Below are positions 35,636 through 46,652 of a stretch of 64,000 bases of DNA, one piece after another. Where the stretch lies: the NCBI GenBank assembly GCA_022661535.1, contig JAKULF010000008.1, positions 2,418,001 through 2,482,000 on the forward strand, given 5' to 3'. This stretch comes from Eutypa lata (lineage: Eukaryota; Ascomycota; Sordariomycetes; Xylariales; Diatrypaceae). The stretch's first letter is position 1. Every line of letters starts with the position of its first letter. The notes under the pieces were generated by a model. It had not been told where the DNA came from. It saw nothing but the letters and a program-made list of their open reading frames with translations, and did not search any database. A program made the translations under genes and the position numbers.

Positions 35636-37774
35636 TTACGCTTCATTCCAAATTCTAGTGAGGTCATCCACAAGTGATTTGTGTGGAACCTTGCTGATAT
35701 CTAGGGTCTGTGTAAGGATTCCCAACAGTGCATTTCTCCTCTCCGTGCCCTGAACGCAGAGCCCAGCTATTCGATATTTGGCGGTTAGTAAATACTCAAT
35801 TATCAAATGCTAAATGTCTAGATAGGGGGTGACAACGTTGAGCGATGGGGCACACAAACTCCAATTCCCCATAGCCAAATAAAGAGACAATCCCCAAGGC
35901 TTACCGGTAAATAATGCTTGGGCATTGACCAAGGCAATGGGCAGTTGTCTACCTTGCTGAGCAGTAGCAATGCCACATATCGTATCTACACACTCATCGA
36001 GCATCTTTTGTCTCTTCGCGTATATGTTTAAGCCGCCAGTCGACGGCTGGTGGAGTAAGACAATAATCCGCGCAAAGTTATACATCTGTATTGCAGCTGC
36101 GTGTGCGGGCGGGTGAATCCATATGGGAGCAAACGCAGGGTTGGATTCAGCAACCAACGAAGGATGGAATGCCGTTGCCCACGGGGACTTAACTGTAGGA
36201 ATGGTTGGCGCCCTGGTTAAGATCGGTTTGAACGAAGCAGGCAAGACCGCATGCCAGCGGCCCAGTTCCCCCAAGAGCTCTTCTCCTCTTTCAAGCCTTT
36301 TAGCAACTTCATCCGTATTGGAGGAGCTAGCAGCATAATCCACACAGCGTGCCGCGATGAGGAAGATCCTTGTCGCAAGCTCATCTGCAGTAAGACTCTC
36401 TAACCTCTTGCGGGCCTTGAAGATGGTAAATGTGCGGCGGCCCGCGCGAAACGCCGCCCAGGTGTCCTGCCGAATCCAGGCCCACCAGATTGCCCTCCGA
36501 AGCCTATCCATCATCTCGCCGTCGTTATCTTGCGTTCTTTGAATCCAAAAGCAGCCTCGGAGGTGGCGTTCCCAATTGCCATTACGCGCCGAATCGTTGG
36601 TGTCAAACATCTCGTAGGTGCTAATGAGGATTGCTGTGCTGATAAGTTCTAGGGAGTTACTGTAGGATGGATACAGCAAGTTTTGAGATAGATATTGTAG
36701 GGTCTCGTAGTAGTATTGTGTCGCCATTGTCTGAGATGTTTGACGGGACTGCTTATCGCTAGGCGTACTCTGAAGCTCTATGTTTCCACAGGGAAGCTCA
36801 AGGTCGTGGAGGGCCATATGGCGAGCAGCAATTGCTAACAAAGATTTTAGGAGCCCGACGTTGTACATAGCGAGGTGTGGGACTACTTCTGAGAAGTTTC
36901 GACTGGGGTCAAGGAGGTCGAGTATTGGACCTACAACATCCACGTAGTATTGCATATAAGATGATTCATTCGGGTCTAGAAGGATGCGATGCTCTGTGTT
37001 CCAAGGTGGTGAGTTCAACCTCGCTTGAAGATCGTTGTTCACCGTGAAGTTAGCACCTGCTGAAATGCATCGGCTCTCTCCTGTGCCAGAGCCGGAGGAT
37101 GGTAAGTTAGGAGCTGGACTTTGTCTACGAGACAGCGTGTTCTCGTCGAAGTGCCGCACATTGTCCCTCTGGAAGTTGGTGATTGCATCCTGGGCCAAGA
37201 GGTCATACCATTCCAGTGCCGTTCCGTTGAGATCATCATGGGTATTTGCCGACGGAGAGAAATACAGCTCGACCGAGGCCACGATACTAGCTGCATCCTG
37301 TAGAGACTGGTGATACTCCGAATCTAGGGAGTTCGCATTTATTGGCGGCCTGTCGCGACCCACAGCAGTCGTCGTGCTGGGGTCAAGCGGGGCATCTCCG
37401 CTAAAGCCGGTTGCAGAGGCAGGTATTGTTTCCAGGATCGTCTTTTCTCTCTCACGCACTTCGCATGGTGTTGCCCTGTCCTCAGGTTGCCTTTCAAGTT
37501 CTTCTGGCGAAGCTGACGCGACCTTTCGACGCCGAGGTGGTTTAGGCTCTGTATAATGGCATTCTCGACTAGATTTGCTACACTGGCCGCATCGCGGTCG
37601 CTCTTCGTTGCACTTTATGCGTCTCGTACGACATGTGACACTAGAATAACTTCTTAGCTTTCTCTTTGGTAATTAGTTGAGGATAGTGGTTTTTAGATGA
37701 TTCACTAACCATCCAGTGGATGCCCGTAAGCCACGGGCTCTTGATGGACGTGGCTGACGTGAGGATTGGTGCAT
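35636..37774 (-). CDS. Zn2Cys6 transcription factor with fungal middle homology domain
   Basis: Three exons, 37774-37710, 37640-35905 and 35766-35636, give 643 residues. The first intron interrupts the first Cys codon of the zinc cluster. The spliced cluster has Cys at 22, 25, 32, 39, 42 and 49 (C-x2-C-x6-C-x6-C-x2-C-x6-C), with TRRIK as the DNA-contact loop and PKPPRRRKV just after it. A poorly conserved linker leads to the fungal transcription factor domain, with signatures such as SNSLELISTAILISTYEMF and RAIWWAWIRQD. The last exon, after a GTAAGC donor and a TACTAAC branch site, supplies AGLCVQGTERRNALL and a helical end; without it the protein would lose its conserved C-terminus. Converging with the SDR gene, it is a good candidate regulator of the transketolase-aldolase-SDR group. 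Confidence 0.92.
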
Positions 37775-38179
37775 CGAAGGGTTTCTCATCCACATTCGCG
37801 GTAACATAACAATTAGTTGCAATTCGCGAGGCACGGTTTACTTTTTTGTTGCTCGCATCGAGGAGAGAAACAAGTAAGAAATCACTCAACCGTCAACAGG
37901 ATCTAGCCTTGACCCAATTTTCTTCGGCTCGAGGGAATTCTTGTACGATTCCCCACGGGGATTATGGGGCCGGGTTGGGGTAATACTCTAGTCAACCCCC
38001 TGAACCCACTGGTAGAGATGGTACCACCTTTATACCCTAGCTGAAAATATTTGGTTATCTTGATATCAGTAACATATGCATGCAGATCAGTCAGCGCATT
38101 ATATAGGTATGATATATATAACTTGGTTTATATAGAAAAGGCAATTGGATGTTGGACACTTCTTGTCCTCTTGGATCTA
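37775..38179. other. Upstream region of the regulator gene, bounded by a transposon
   Basis: Holds the likely promoter of the Zn2Cys6 gene. A TA dinucleotide at 38178-38179 is the target site of the adjacent Tc1-like element. No gene seen. Confidence 0.55.
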
Positions 38180-38204
38180 CAGTCGGGGAGCAAAAGTCAC
38201 GGTC
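38180..38204 (+). repeat. Left terminal inverted repeat of the Tc1-like element
   Basis: Begins CAGTCGGGGAGCAAAAG and pairs with 39551-39575 with one mismatch (C against G at the sixth base). Confidence 0.95.
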
Positions 38205-38337
38205 TGGGCTCCACAACACATAGTTTCCACCATCACTTCTCCAGCTTCACTTATACGTTTTTCCTTCGATTCTTAGTAAAAACCTAGTAACTTTGGGGCA
38301 ATTGTAGATGATTGATTGGTGAATACGATGGTCTAAG

Positions 38338-39541
38338 CTAATATTTTGTATACCACCCCCGCGAAGCCAATACGGCCTCGATACGGTTTGGCATGCTTTC
38401 TATCAAGTGATTCAACATAACCTCTGCGAACTCCTCCCACACCGTAACGGCAGTGGCGATCAGTAAATCTAAGGCTTCCTGCGTGTTGCCGAGTGTTTTA
38501 AGCCTAGGTTCCTTGACTTGAATTCTTTCCTTCAGTAGTTTCCAAAGGTTTTCGATGGGGTTCAAGTCAGGGCTATATGGCGGCCAATCTAGCACTTCGA
38601 CCTCGTTGTTCCGAATCCATTCCTTGATGATTCCGGCGGTGTGAACAGACGCATTATCTTGCATGAAGATAGTATCGTCTTCAAGGCACGTAGGAAGGTA
38701 TTCTTCAAGTAAATCACGGTAAACGCGGGCTGTCACGCCGCCGCGTTTCGCATCGGGGTCGCCGTCGAGAGCGACAAGGAAGCTCCGGAATCCGAAGCGG
38801 AAAGCACCCCAAAACATTTGCTTGAGGCCAGATTTCTTATGCCTAGGCTGTACATACGCAGGTAACAGCCGTGATTCTCCTGTTTCAAATGTATTAGTCG
38901 AATGCTGCTTGAGCAATTGCGTCTAGAATGAAGGGTGGTAACTGACCTTTTCGGCGGAATGCCCACTGCGCACGCGTACCGCAACCACGGTCTACAGTCG
39001 ACTCGTCGCTGAATAGAACTCGCTTCCAATACGAAAGAGGTTTGTCACGATGCCGTAGGGCAAAAGCAAACCTCTTTTCGGCTACCTCTTGGGTAAGATA
39101 TGGTCGTTGCAAGCAAACGGAGTGTAGAATGCCTTCGGTCTTAAGCCACCTTCGTAAGGTCCAGATAGATACGTCAGGGCAAGCGATGGCGACCAATTTG
39201 GATATCGGAATCAAGGGATCAGACCCTATTTCACGCCATATATGGCGCTCATGGCGATCCGAGATCTTTTTAGGGCGTCCGGAGCGAGGGCGTGACTTGG
39301 CTGATTTCTGAGTGTCATAGCGAAGACAGACGCCCCGCGCAGTACTTACTGCGACTTTGTATTTCGCCGCAATTTCGGCAAAACTTTGGCCAGCTTCCTT
39401 TTCTATGCGAAAACGAGTCCTCATATGAGGTGAATACTCTAATCGCTTCGTTTTTGGACTTAAATTGAGTTGTCTAGACATGTTGTGTTGTTGTAGAAGG
39501 TGGGAAATCAGTCGCGTCAAGGACGCGTTTTTATGGGCCAT
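38338..39541 (-). CDS. Tc1-like transposase (DD34E)
   Basis: Cut-and-paste transposase. Two exons, 39541-38947 and 38879-38338, encode 378 residues. The intron (donor GTCAGT, a GACTAAT branch-like site, acceptor AACAG) joins RRKG to ESRLLPAYV in frame. The N-terminal half holds a paired helix-turn-helix: FAEIAAKYKVAVSTARG, then a GRPKK hook and a second helical bundle ending WTLRRWLKTEG. The catalytic domain has the first Asp in VLFSDEST, the second in FMQDNASVH and Glu in LNPIENLWK, with 34 residues between the last two. No stop or frameshift interrupts it. A second in-frame ATG (MSRQLNLS, 20 codons in) could be the true start. The start codon lies 34 bp inside the right end of the element. 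Confidence 0.92.
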
Positions 39542-39550
39542 GTCGAAAAA

Positions 39551-39575
39551 GACCGTGACTTTTGCTCCCCCACTG
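39551..39575 (-). repeat. Right terminal inverted repeat of the Tc1-like element
   Basis: Read inward it begins CAGTGGGGGAGCAAAAG. Beyond 25 bp the two ends no longer match. Confidence 0.95.
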
Positions 39576-39676
39576 TACCAGCTATCTTTGCTTGCCTAGG
39601 GTCGCTGACTTCAACGTATCAATATTCATCATCTATTTCCAAACACCCCCAGTATTCGCGAAGGCCTAATTTTACC

Positions 39677-41537
39677 ATGGCTACTGTTATGGATGCAGCA
39701 TCGGCTGGTCTTAAAGTCTCACAGGACAAAGACCTAGAGCCTGAGCACCTTGAAGACAGCGATGATAACTTTACATGGACCCCAGAGGAGGAAAAGAAAC
39801 TCGTTCGGAAAATCGATCTGTATCTCCTGCCAACCATATGGATCATGTATCTACTCTCATATATGGACAGGACGAAGTCAGTTATTCCCCATGTTCGTTT
39901 TACTTTTAACTGATTGGACACATTTTAATGCTATCTATTGTAGTGTTGGAAATGCCAAGATTGCTGGAATGGACCATGACCTCGGTCTAGAATCAGCACA
40001 ATATAGCGTCATTCTTGTTGTCTTCTTCGGTAAGGCTATCCAATTGAATCCCATATGGTGCTTGGATATTTATTGGACTTTCTCTGACGTGATTGGCATA
40101 GTGGGTTACGTGGTATTCGAGCCACCATCGAATATGATTCTCGTCCGAACACGGCCCTCAATATACCTTCCGATTTTAATGACGTGCTGGGTAAGTTACG
40201 CCTCGTCATGAAAAATACTCGTCTCAACATCGTTTAGTTTAGCAAGAACTTAGCTACATATATTTCTTTCATTCTGTAGCTAGCTGTACATCGGTCTCAT
40301 TTTCAAGAAAGAGGATTTACTAATGAGATTCTACTAGGGAGTGCTAACTTGCCTTATGTCTATTGCACAAACATATCATCATCTCATCGTACTGCGAATC
40401 TTCGTCGGTGTGCTCGAATCCGGTTTCGCACCTGGCATCCTCCTTATTATCTCGTCTTGGTATAAGCGTAACGAACAGTCAAGGCGATTCGCCGTCTACA
40501 TGTCAGCGGCCATCTTATCAGGTGCATTTGGTGGTTTGATCGGAGGTGCCATCACGGGGGGTCTTGAGGGCTCGTATGGAATTAGAGGCTGGAGGTAAGA
40601 ACACACTCATTCTGCACAACAGTGTCTTGTACATTTTCTCATATTTGGGTGCAAAGGTGGTTGTTCATTGTTGAGGGAGCCGCTACGGCCGGATGGGCCT
40701 TGGTATCGATGTTCATCTTGCTCGACTTCCCAGCGAATACGAAAAGACTTACAGAACGAGAGCGAAAAATTGCGATTGCTCGCCTGCGTGAGGGTAACGT
40801 TGCTACTCGAACAGAGGATAATGCCTCTGTTGGAAAGCGGCAGTCATTCATGCTCGCCCTAAGAGATTGGCGAACATGGGGGTTTATCCTTGGATACATG
40901 GTGTGTACCCCTGAAAATCCTATCAAAAGCCTAGCTGATCAAGTTAGGTTATTGTTGGCTCGTCGACATTGAGTTACTTTTACCCGACCCTTGTCAATGG
41001 TCTTGGATATACGAGCACCGTCCAAGCGCAATATATGACTGTGAGTAGGAACATATACCAAGTTCTCTAAGCATTCTTCTGACTCTCTATTCTAAGGTCC
41101 CCATCTACGCAGTAGCTTTTGTCTGTACGGCTATTAGCGGTTGGGCGTTAGACAAAGTCCCCCAATTCCGTGGGCTAGCTATTGCAGGCTGGCTTGTAAT
41201 CTCCATGGCTACTTCTATCTGTGTCTGCGTTATATACGACTTCACGGCTAGATATGTACTACTTGTTATAATGGCTGCCGGGCTATGGGCATCCAATGCT
41301 TTGTCACTATCGTATGCTTCCTCGACCTTCGGCAACATGGATACGGAGGTTAGAGCTGTGGCCTTGGCGCTGATGAACGGAATGGGTAATCTAGCACAGA
41401 TTTACGGTGCATACCTATTTCCCTCAGAAGACGCGCCGAAATACCTCATGGGTTTCAGCGTGATATCTGGTATGCTCGGCTTTGGTGTTTGCGTCTACGT
41501 TGTGCTGTTCATCGTGGTTCGGAGGAAAGGATTGTGA
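39677..41537 (+). CDS. MFS transporter, anion:cation symporter (Dal5/Tna1-like)
   Basis: Seven exons can be joined: 39677-39876, 39944-40029, 40102-40190, 40338-40594, 40657-40900, 40948-41040 and 41097-41537, giving 469 residues. A hydrophilic N-terminus is followed by the family signature LLSYMDRTNVGNAKIAGM. Then come the GYVVFEPPSNMIL loop, SGFAPGILLIISSWYKRNEQSRR and the central loop after FPANTKRLTERER. About twelve membrane segments are evident. Relatives import small acids such as nicotinate, allantoate, pantothenate or biotin precursors, so it probably sits in the plasma membrane. The upstream 100 bp is bounded by the right end of a Tc1-like transposon, so the natural promoter may have been displaced or altered. 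All splice sites are canonical. Confidence 0.9.
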
Positions 41538-42389
41538 GCAGCAGCCATAGAAGATAAAGCTTGGGATAGCCAAGCCCCTAGCTAAGAACCTACATGTAGC
41601 TACTTAACCATTCAGAGTGTGTTTTTTTATGTACTTGGCTCCATATTGCGATACTGTCGTTGGTACTGGTACCGTGTAAAAAACTCCAAGTACTTACTTA
41701 CCCTAGTGTACCTAGGGACTACTTCGTGTTCAATGCAAGTGAATTATTCACATACCGTATTCTAGTCAGGAACCCACCAATATAAAACCCTATAAGGATA
41801 AAAGCATGACCTGCCTCATAATGAGTGGTCCTTACTTCGCTGCTATTCAATGTTTCCTTGTTGATGAAAGTTGCGGTACGCATACCCCTAATAGCCAAGG
41901 TAGCCACCCTAATGCTTCTTCTCGGCGACCTGCTTCAAACAGGAAACCACGTATAGGTATTTAAAATACCTAAATAATGCAGTATGTAGATACATGTATG
42001 TATAAACCGTATTCTAAAGTTTCTCGCGTGGAAAGGTACAACAACGCCTCTTGGTATATGGAAGGTGTCACCAGATGGGAAGGTGTATGTTGATTGAACC
42101 TAATAATAATCATGTTGACTTAAGATGACAATTTAAATCAACTTCGTCCTGGTTACACTAGTTTGTTTAACTTTCAATCAGTTATTCCGATCATAAAATC
42201 TGGCGTACACTTGCTTAATAGTCACATAAAATCAGCCTATTATACTCACATTCCCGTAGTATTACTTGTCTCTTTCTCTTATGCAACAGGCAAGTACACA
42301 AATCTCCAGTTAGCCTTTCGAATACGTGTCGCAACTATTATTAATTGAGATGGTGTTAGTACTCGATATTGGAATCTTGGCGTTGAAAC
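41538..42389. other. Intergenic, no gene seen
   Basis: AT-rich DNA between the MFS gene and the broken 2EXR gene. Nothing recognised. Confidence 0.6.
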
Positions 42390-42908
42390 ATGCAACGCTA
42401 CGCCAATATCTGGCTACGATGCAGAACATTCACATGTTTCGCTCAGTTACCAAGAGAGCTTCAGCGCATGATCTAGGAACAATACCGTGAAGCCAAGCCG
42501 TGCACAACTCATTACTTCAAACTAGTATCGTATCAAGATCGGAAATTTTATGTGGCCAGGGACGAGAACGACGAGGTCATAGACAATGAGACATCGGAGG
42601 AGGCCGAGCATCTTCCATACGATACCAAGATTAGGCTGTTTGGCATCATTCAAATAGAAAAGCCTTCCGGCACTAGGTCGTCCGGATCAAATGAAAGATC
42701 TTCCGAGCCGACTACAGAGTTAGAAACTTCTCTCAGCCCATTCTTATGGGCTGATCTCAAGAGGGATGTGTTTATCTTTCGGCATGTGAAGCTTCCGGCT
42801 ACCGAAATTGACTTCTTCAGGGTCATTTACAAAGAGACAGGACAGACAGACTGTTACAAACCGCTCATTCCATTACCCTGTCACATACCTGATCGGTACG
42901 TCACGTGA
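42390..42908 (+). pseudogene. Broken 2EXR-domain protein gene
   Basis: From the ATG at 42390 the frame reads to the stop at 42906 with one internal TAG at 42474-42476. Around it the protein reads FAQLPRELQRMI, then the stop, then EQYREAKPC. In 2EXR-domain proteins this position is normally Trp, in the pattern LPxELRxxIWExA. The rest continues HYFKLVSYQDRKFYVARDE and ends in a stretch resembling the C-terminal strand of the domain. A TGG to TAG change is a CpA to TpA change on the opposite strand, the type made by repeat-induced point mutation or by ordinary deamination. No splice signal rescues it. The family is fungal, of unknown function and often large. A genuine short product starting downstream cannot be excluded, but no good ATG follows. 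Confidence 0.6.
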
Positions 42909-43119
42909 TGATATGGATTGCCAAGGGCTATAAGGGCTTGGCAATCCAAAGGAATTTGTATGAGGCTATTCAGAGTATATAAGTTAGAAGCAATCCCTAG
43001 ATAGTCACTCCCTTTTGCTCTTCAGCAATCAATCTAAGTAATTTGCCTTCATCACCTTTTGTTACCTTAAAATCAAGACCAGGAACAGCCGTTCCGTTAC
43101 ACCTCATGAATAACCTACT

Positions 43120-43923
43120 TCAGTTTTTGAGGTCCGCCATCGTCTCAGGAAGGCTAGACTCCGGCTTCCCCGTGTAAATCATAGCCCATGTTTTTATCCC
43201 TCTCACTTCCCAAGCGCCAACTTCGCGGAACCCGTAGTGAGCATATACCGACTTCGCCTGTTCAGTACCTGCCTCCAACCAGATCGGTATAGGGCCCCCT
43301 TCTTGGTGCTCGGAAGTGAATTTCTCCATAAACGGCACAAGAATAGCCCTCACAGCTCCCTTGACGTACGGCACTCCCGGGTCCCTCGCCATCATAGCAA
43401 GATGCCAGAATCTGCCCTGGCTCATGCTCGCTGCGATAGGTAGTAGCTGTGCCTTTTTGACCGTCTCTACATTTTCGACAAATTCCGTAAAAATAGGCCG
43501 TGTTGTTCTAACAAAGTCGGGGTTCATATCCTGCCGAGGCCCCTCGTGTATATCTTCCAGCTCCCAGCAGGCAGCAGCAGCGAAATCGCCCGCCTCGGTA
43601 ATGAACGCACCGTTCGACACCTTGGTGGTGAGTCGGGCTATTGAGCTGTCGTAAAGAATTTGTCTGAGTCCTTCTTGGCCGATTGATTCGATGGTCTCGG
43701 GTGGCTTTAGCTTTTCGCTCTGAAAGAGTATACTCAACGGAGTAGATGCCGATGCTCGAGAATTGGCACGTGCTAATCGTTCGATATAATGCTCCGAACT
43801 CCCTACGGTGACGGGTGGAAGGTTGAGATCTGAAGTGATCTCCTCCCGAGCCGTCCTCTCTGTGATGCCAGGTGAGTTCGGCGGCAAACTTCCAGCAACC
43901 AATGTTTCTTGACTAAGAACCAT
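43120..43923 (-). CDS. GNAT-family N-acetyltransferase
   Basis: Single exon of 267 residues from the ATG of MVLSQETLV. The N-terminal ~75 residues are polar and weakly conserved. The acetyl-CoA-binding core is seen as FWHLAMMARDPGVPYVKGAVRAILVPFM. In it the usual Q/R-x-x-G-x-G/A loop is represented by VPYVKGAV, a weakened motif. The last strand-helix unit PIWLEAGTEQAKSVYAHYGF is typical of fungal GNATs and strongly conserved. The substrate is unknown; relatives include uncharacterised small-molecule acetyltransferases. It stands alone between a broken 2EXR gene and an MFS gene on the same strand. Upstream in-frame codons exist but no earlier ATG. Confidence 0.85.
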   Translation of the reverse strand: MVLSQETLVAGSLPPNSPGITERTAREEITSDLNLPPVTVGSSEHYIERLARANSRASASTPLSILFQSEKLKPPETIESIGQEGLRQILYDSSIARLTTKVSNGAFITEAGDFAAAACWELEDIHEGPRQDMNPDFVRTTRPIFTEFVENVETVKKAQLLPIAASMSQGRFWHLAMMARDPGVPYVKGAVRAILVPFMEKFTSEHQEGGPIPIWLEAGTEQAKSVYAHYGFREVGAWEVRGIKTWAMIYTGKPESSLPETMADLKN

Positions 43924-44819
43924 TGTGTATTTGTTCAATTCCGACTGGTTCGATCGTTCGGAAATCTCTATCAAGGCAAACGTTAAATATAACTATGTTC
44001 GTGAGTTGATCATTCGGACTATATCTCCCCCTTGGCACACAGTGAAATGTTTCAAGATTAACGTGGTTACTGTAACAGTATATACTAATTGTCGCTCTCT
44101 ACCATACCTTGTATAATCAGGCAATACAACGAATATTGAGCGAGACTGATTTCCTCAATCTCGGCCTGTTAATTATACTTCTTATATATGCCAAGATTTA
44201 TTGACATCTTATGTCTTCCAACGCCTTTCGCGATGATCTCTGAGTCACTTCGGCTTCATTGCAACATCCGCTTTCGGAAGGTAGAAAGCTAGCGGCCGTG
44301 ATAACATAAACCCCTGTCAACTAAGCTACCTGAAACAGTAAACCGTTGTCTTTGGAGCTCTCGTGCTGCACTGAATCACTAATTACATTAATAGTTGACG
44401 AACCAGAATGAGGCAAACGCGGGGATAATAGGATAGGAATGTTAAATAGTGTACGGACGGAATACCAAATTAAAACAACCTATCTATAAACCAATCCCAC
44501 TGGGAATAAAGTGTATTTGCAGCGCGCACAGATAAGTCTTGTGGAGTTGAGGATACGTATTTTTATAAGGGCTAGTTAGACTACTATACCAACCTTATCA
44601 AGAAAGCTGCTTCATACTAAGAGATATGTAAGTATAATAATTGAGGTTTAGTAGATCGTGACCTATGTAGTGAAGAAAAGGTCTCCTTTGACACACGGTT
44701 CTCAACGGTTGTTTAATGGGTTCCCAACAGAAGGCAAGCATATAAATATTGTTTCTGCGCGGTTATGTCGCTTGTAATTCCCACTACTATCCTTTATGAT
44801 CCCGTTTTCAATATACTTA
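43924..44819. other. Intergenic, no gene seen
   Basis: AT-rich DNA upstream of the acetyltransferase and downstream of the next MFS gene. No recognisable feature. Confidence 0.6.
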
Positions 44820-46652
44820 TCAAATCTTAGAAGAGGTTACCGTAACTTCCTTGGACACAGTGTTAGTCCTGCTAGGGGGCGAATCCTCGGCAATCGAAGA
44901 ATCTGGCTGCACCTCATCGTTCTCAAACCCACCGACGTTCTCCTCGATAACTGGCGGGTGCTTGGATCCATCCTCTCCAAACCAGTGCCAAATAAACCAC
45001 GTCATGGCTATTTGCAGTATACTGGCTGCCATCGCATACGGATAACCCTTCGGAAATCTAGGAGCCTCAACCGTCGGCCAAGTAAACAGTGGTATCCACG
45101 CATTTGTACTTGTTGCAATAGTCGTCATAGCGATGAGTGCCACTGCACGTTCCTCGATGTCGAATCGTAAGACGGAATTAGCCCAGCCGTATAGCGTACT
45201 CGATACCGCAACGGACGAATACTTCGTCGCGAAGGCGTACCACTTCGCCGACTCCGGCACGTTCCAAATAGTCAGAATGAGCAGGCCGGAGATATTGAGC
45301 AAAGACGCTAGGGTGATGGCTTTGGCACGACCGAAGCCTAAGTCCGCGGAGAAGTTGACGAAAAGGACGTAGAAGATGCCGAGCGCCGGAGGGATCGTGT
45401 TGTACTGGTTCATTTCAGGGATGGAATAGCGGTTCAATGACTTGAGCCACAGGAGCATCGCTGCCGTGTTAGATGACGTATTGAAGAAGAACACGTCCCA
45501 GATGATGAGAATCCAGATGCGCGAGCTGCTAAACATCCTTTTTAGCCGCTGAAGGGTGAACGGCCGATGCTCGGGCCTGGCGCCGTGCTTCGCTAGCCTG
45601 TCACGCGCGAGCTGGAGTTCTTGGGCGGAGAGGAAGATTCGATTCGGCCTTGTGGGCGTGCCGGGCCAGATGACATAACCAATCAGTGCGAGTGGAAGGG
45701 TGGTGATGGCGTTGATGATGAAGCTCCAACGCCACCCGGCGAGTCCATTGACGCCGTCTAGGTGTGCTGAGGCTGCGCTCTGGAACAAACTGGCGGTAAG
45801 TGTGCCGAGAGTGAGGCCGACGTAGAAGATACCTCCGCGGCGGGAAATTTCATCTCCGCGATACCAGGCACCAAGAACGTAGTGTACGCCAGGAAAGTAG
45901 GATGCCTACGCTAGTTAGCATTTCGCAGTAAACAAGAAACAAGACGAGAGACAAATATACGATTGTAACCCTGTAACTCAAGCAGCGTCTAGATCGGTAA
46001 GTCCGACATAATCTGACTTTGCGAGGAAATTGGATGTAGCTAGACATACCTCAAAGAGAGCAACCATGAGTCGGTACGCAGCTATCTCTCCAAAGCTGTT
46101 TGCCCGATACTGAAGTAGTGTAAAAAGGCCCCAACCAAGATCTAGACTTGGCACAAGCCAGTGCATTCGTACTTTGGGGAAAATGTATCCGAATGGTATG
46201 AGACCGACTGTGTTACCAACGGTGAAAATAGTCTGAAATTGGACGAGCTGATTGCCATGAAAACCGAGCTCTTCGGACATGCCAGACACGTAGGCATTGT
46301 CTAGAATATATTGTCAGTGCCTTACCTATTGGTACGAAATCCATGATAACTTACTAATATTTATTTGGTCGATGTCTGCATGGAAGAGAATTATTAGTAT
46401 ATATTTGAAAGGTTTGGTTCTGGCACAAGCCAAATCCAGTATACAGAGTAGTTAAACCTTCATCCTTGAACATCACCTCAGTGGCATTCGGATGAGGAAT
46501 AGAATACAGTGAGCTAACATACATTTTACCCAATATATGATGAAGGCATATGGTACTATCAAAAGATCAAGCTTAAGGATAAGCTTTCTCTCCTCAGGAG
46601 TATCGTCTGGAGAATACCAGTGGTACCAGCGACGGGCAGGTTTGTCCGCCAT
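44820..46652 (-). CDS. MFS transporter, anion:cation symporter (Fen2/Liz1/Seo1-like)
   Basis: Four exons can be joined: 46652-46523, 46375-46355, 46300-46050 and 45905-44820, giving 495 residues. Exon 2 is only 21 nt and encodes the core of the family phrase YIDQININNAYVSGM, so it cannot be skipped. N-terminus: RWYHWYSPDDTPEERKLI and KLDLLIVPYAFIIYWVKY, the conserved start of the Dal5/Fen2 branch. Later blocks include GWGLFTLLQYRANSF, ASYFPGVHYVLGAWYRGDEISRR and VNGLAGWRWSF. About twelve membrane segments are followed by a polar acidic tail. Relatives carry pantothenate, allantoate or related small anions into the cell. All introns have canonical borders; the CTAAC branch site before the last acceptor is clear. 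Confidence 0.9.

Larger units (their letters stand above)
38180..39575 (-). mobile_element. Tc1-like DNA transposon (Tc1/mariner superfamily), apparently complete
   Basis: 1396 bp bounded by 25-bp terminal inverted repeats that differ at a single position and flanked by a TA duplication (38178-38179 and 39576-39577), the hallmark Tc1/mariner target. It carries one transposase gene with an intact DD34E triad once its single intron is removed. The near-identity of the ends and the open frame point to recent insertion and possible activity. It lies between the regulator gene and an MFS gene whose start codon is 100 bp from its right target site. Confidence 0.93.
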
